From positions 1 to 64,000 of the forward strand of contig JAZSPB010000033.1 of NCBI GenBank assembly GCA_045537235.1: a stretch of DNA of 64,000 bases, in the 5' to 3' direction. The stretch comes from RGIG8775 sp045537235. Lineage in GTDB: Bacteria; Bacillota; Clostridia; Oscillospirales; CAG-272. Both the position numbers and the translations under genes were made by a program. Shown piece by piece: positions 62,292-64,000 of this stretch. Every line of letters starts with the position of its first letter. Positions within the stretch are counted from its first letter, which is position 1. The notes below the pieces were generated by a model. The model did no database searches and was not told the DNA's origin. It worked only from the letters and a program-made list of their open reading frames with translations.

Positions 62292-63572
62292 TCAGGAAAG
62301 CATAATGCGAATGATCTCGCGGTCTGTCTCACTCATGCCGTCACGAGCCAGCTTGCCCACATTGCGGATGGTGTTTTCCACACCCTTGGTGACAATGCCG
62401 TCGCCTGCATAGAACTGTTTTCCCGCTTTCATCATTTCGTATCCCATAATACCGGCCTCCACGGCCATGGCGATTTTCGCGGCACAAGAGGCTTTGGCAC
62501 CGTCGCAAATGGTGCCCGAGAGGATGGCAAGAGAGTTGACAAGAGAGTGGGCAATCTCGTAATACCGACCGCCGTTGAGGTAGCAAATACCTGTTCCGCA
62601 ACCGCATCCTGCCGATATGGCACCGCAATAAGCGGAGAGACAGCCAATGCCGGTCTTTTGATGAACCGTGATCAGATCGGAAACAATAAGGGCGCGCAGA
62701 ATGATTTCTTCATCCGCTCCCATTGCCTCACCGTAGATGACAACGGGGACCGAGGCGGTGATGCCTTGATTGCCGCTGCCCGATATGATACAGACAGGTA
62801 GCTCACAACCGTTCATGCGGGCATCAGAGCCGGCGGCGGCAAAGGCGCGGGCACGGTCTCGAAGAATACAGTTGCCATCCGAATAGATCAGGCGTCCGAT
62901 GGAGGCGCCGTAACTGTCAGACAAGCCTTCACGGGCAATGGCCATATTCATCTCGATCTGACGGCGGAGCAGGGGAGACAGCTCGTCCAGCGGCGTTTCC
63001 TCGGCAAAGGTAATGATGTCCTTGACATTAAGCAGTTCACGGTCGGAAGCATACTCGACCGCATCGGATTCGTTCAATCTGTAGCGGTCGGTCAAGTCAT
63101 TGCCGTCGCAGAGTACTTCGGTAATGTTGGTGTGGCGGTTGACCAGATGAACGCGAACACTGTGACCGTCTTTTTCACCGTTGAGATCGATCTCAAAGGG
63201 GACATCACTTTCCAATTCATAGATTTCAATGGCGGTGTTTTCCAAAAAATCCTTGATTTTTGCTACATCGTCAGCCTTCAGTGCGCAGAGCACTTCCAAC
63301 TTTTTTTCGGGACATCCCGCGATCACGCCGGCCGCAATCGCCGCACCGATACCGCGCATACCGCCGGTAGCCGGAACAATGACACTTTTAACATTTTTGA
63401 TAATATTGCCGCTCAATCCGATGCGGACAGGCGACGGTGCTGTTCCGAGTGCATGACGCATTACGGCAGCGGCATAGGCGATGGCAATGGGTTCGGTGCA
63501 ACCCATGGCGACGACCAGTTCTTCTTTGAGTATGTTGGTATAGGTTTGAACAATTTTATCCGACAAGGTCAT
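62292..63572 (-). CDS. L-cysteine desulfidase-like protein (UPF0597/CyuA family)
   Basis: A 426-residue protein of the UPF0597 family, which includes iron-sulfur L-cysteine desulfidases and is related to serine dehydratase alpha subunits. VAMGCTEPIAIAY (Cys25), ATGGMRGIGAAIAAG, SGSGNQGITASVPV and AISAGCGCGTG plus GTICDGAKASC supply the cluster cysteines and substrate loop. It would break cysteine into pyruvate, ammonia and sulfide. Start ATG 63572 follows AGGAGC; eight upstream in-frame codons are unlikely. Single gene. Confidence 0.88.
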   Translation of the reverse strand: MTLSDKIVQTYTNILKEELVVAMGCTEPIAIAYAAAVMRHALGTAPSPVRIGLSGNIIKNVKSVIVPATGGMRGIGAAIAAGVIAGCPEKKLEVLCALKADDVAKIKDFLENTAIEIYELESDVPFEIDLNGEKDGHSVRVHLVNRHTNITEVLCDGNDLTDRYRLNESDAVEYASDRELLNVKDIITFAEETPLDELSPLLRRQIEMNMAIAREGLSDSYGASIGRLIYSDGNCILRDRARAFAAAGSDARMNGCELPVCIISGSGNQGITASVPVVIYGEAMGADEEIILRALIVSDLITVHQKTGIGCLSAYCGAISAGCGCGTGICYLNGGRYYEIAHSLVNSLAILSGTICDGAKASCAAKIAMAVEAGIMGYEMMKAGKQFYAGDGIVTKGVENTIRNVGKLARDGMSETDREIIRIMLS

Positions 63573-63699
63573 ATGTGCGCTCCTGTTTGTCGGCAAAGAT
63601 GCCGAATGTTTTAATCTTTTAGATTATATCATGATTGTTTGATTTTGTCAATCCAACAAGAAAATTACGTGCGAAAAATATAATTAATTGTAATAAAAC

Positions 63700-63728
63700 T
63701 TGACAGCGATTTGGTTTTATGATATAAT
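63700..63728 (+). promoter_or_regulatory. promoter of the lipoprotein gene at the window edge
   Basis: TTGACA (63700-63705), 17 bp, TATAAT (63723-63728), both consensus. Confidence 0.88.
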
Positions 63729-63789
63729 ATTATGTCTACGTATGTTTTTGACTCAAAAAATATTTCAATTTATATAAAGGAGAGACACA

Positions 63790-64000
63790 ATGAAAAAAAG
63801 CAAGAGATTGATATCCTTGTTCCTGGCGGTTTTGATGCTGCTCACCGTTTCGGTACAGTTGATATCATGCGGAGGCTCCGGCGGCAAGGATACCGAGAGT
63901 GAATCCGAGACCAACAATACCGATGTATCCGGCAATGCCGATTATCTCGTATCGGTCAAGACCGCAGGCGGTATGACATTGGACGATATCATGGTATATG
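63790..64000 (+). CDS. secreted lipoprotein, 5' part only
   Basis: Seventy codons are visible before the window ends. MKKSKRLISLFLAVLMLL opens a signal peptide that ends in the lipobox LISC, followed by a flexible GGSGGKDTESESETNNTD linker and a start of folded sequence ADYLVSVKTAGGMTLDDIM. AAAGGAGAG precedes ATG 63790. Such Ser/Glu/Thr linkers are typical of extracytoplasmic solute-binding or surface lipoproteins; what follows the linker is too short to classify. Confidence 0.8.
   Translation, partial: MKKSKRLISLFLAVLMLLTVSVQLISCGGSGGKDTESESETNNTDVSGNADYLVSVKTAGGMTLDDIMVY

Noticed and set aside
1..64000. CRISPR array, rRNA operon, prophage or transposase
   Set aside because: I looked for regularly spaced repeats, rRNA-like sequence, phage structural genes and transposase motifs and found none.

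Overview
ORGANISM. The window reads as a chromosome segment of a spore-forming anaerobic Clostridia bacterium (Bacillota), probably an uncultured gut Oscillospiraceae-like lineage. Pointers are the sporulation genes ylbJ, yqfC and yqfD beside the phoH-ybeY-era-recO block, AGGAGG-type ribosome sites, sigma-A promoters (TTGACA-17-TATAAT), tRNA genes that encode CCA, an electron-confurcating lactate dehydrogenase-Etf operon typical of anaerobes, and many plant or host glycan enzymes. No rRNA, prophage, transposase or CRISPR array was seen. LAYOUT. 0-3.7 kb: a DUF559 nuclease-like protein ending inside a palindromic repeat, a Nudix hydrolase, and an M20 peptidase paired with a small alkaline-phosphatase-fold protein. 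3.7-9.2 kb: a five-gene sugar-catabolism operon on the minus strand (TIM-barrel protein, SIS isomerase, ribokinase-like kinase, an orphan Gfo/Idh C-terminal domain, a full Gfo/Idh dehydrogenase) divergent from an AraC regulator, with no transporter. 9.3-14.8 kb: lipoprotein, VOC protein, DUF2238 membrane protein, tRNA-Ser and tRNA-Thr, an O-antigen-ligase-like protein, ylbJ. 14.9-25 kb: housekeeping block yqfC-yqfD-phoH-ybeY-era-recO-mutS2, then rhaB and a long-form prs. 25-31 kb: an ECF sigma factor with a large C-terminal extension, DUF1385 protein, a GH2 glycosidase, tRNA-Val. 31-36 kb: two XRE-TPR regulators flanking a GH28 pectinase/FAD-oxidoreductase pair. 36.2-40.7 kb: an AT-rich, ATA-codon-rich accessory stretch with a ribbon-helix-helix protein divergent from a SLOG protein, then an operon of an XRE-fused N-acetylhexosamine kinase, murQ and a GH42-like enzyme. 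40.9-44.3 kb: lctBCD-type operon. 44.4-46 kb: palindromic repeat and a third XRE-TPR regulator. 46-49.4 kb: tig-clpP-clpX, with an in-frame TAG inside the tig tail. 49.6-57.5 kb: a metallophosphoesterase, DUF1540, and an eight-gene minus-strand operon that starts with a proposed homoserine kinase and ends with threonine synthase. 58.2-62 kb: a 1264-residue cell-surface esterase with carbohydrate-binding domains. 62.3-64 kb: L-cysteine desulfidase-like protein and the start of a lipoprotein cut by the window edge. HOW IT FITS. The sugar modules (AraC cluster, rhaB, GH2, GH28, GH42-like, MurNAc recycling, surface esterase) fit a glycan-degrading gut commensal; lctBCD supplies lactate-linked redox metabolism. 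Four small regulators carry palindromes placed on or just after their own promoters, which suggests autoregulation. Three families of palindromic interspersed repeats punctuate intergenic space. The best candidates for undescribed biology are the RHH/SLOG pair with helically phased operators, the XRE-kinase fusion in a MurNAc operon, the extended sigma factor, and the interrupted trigger-factor tail.
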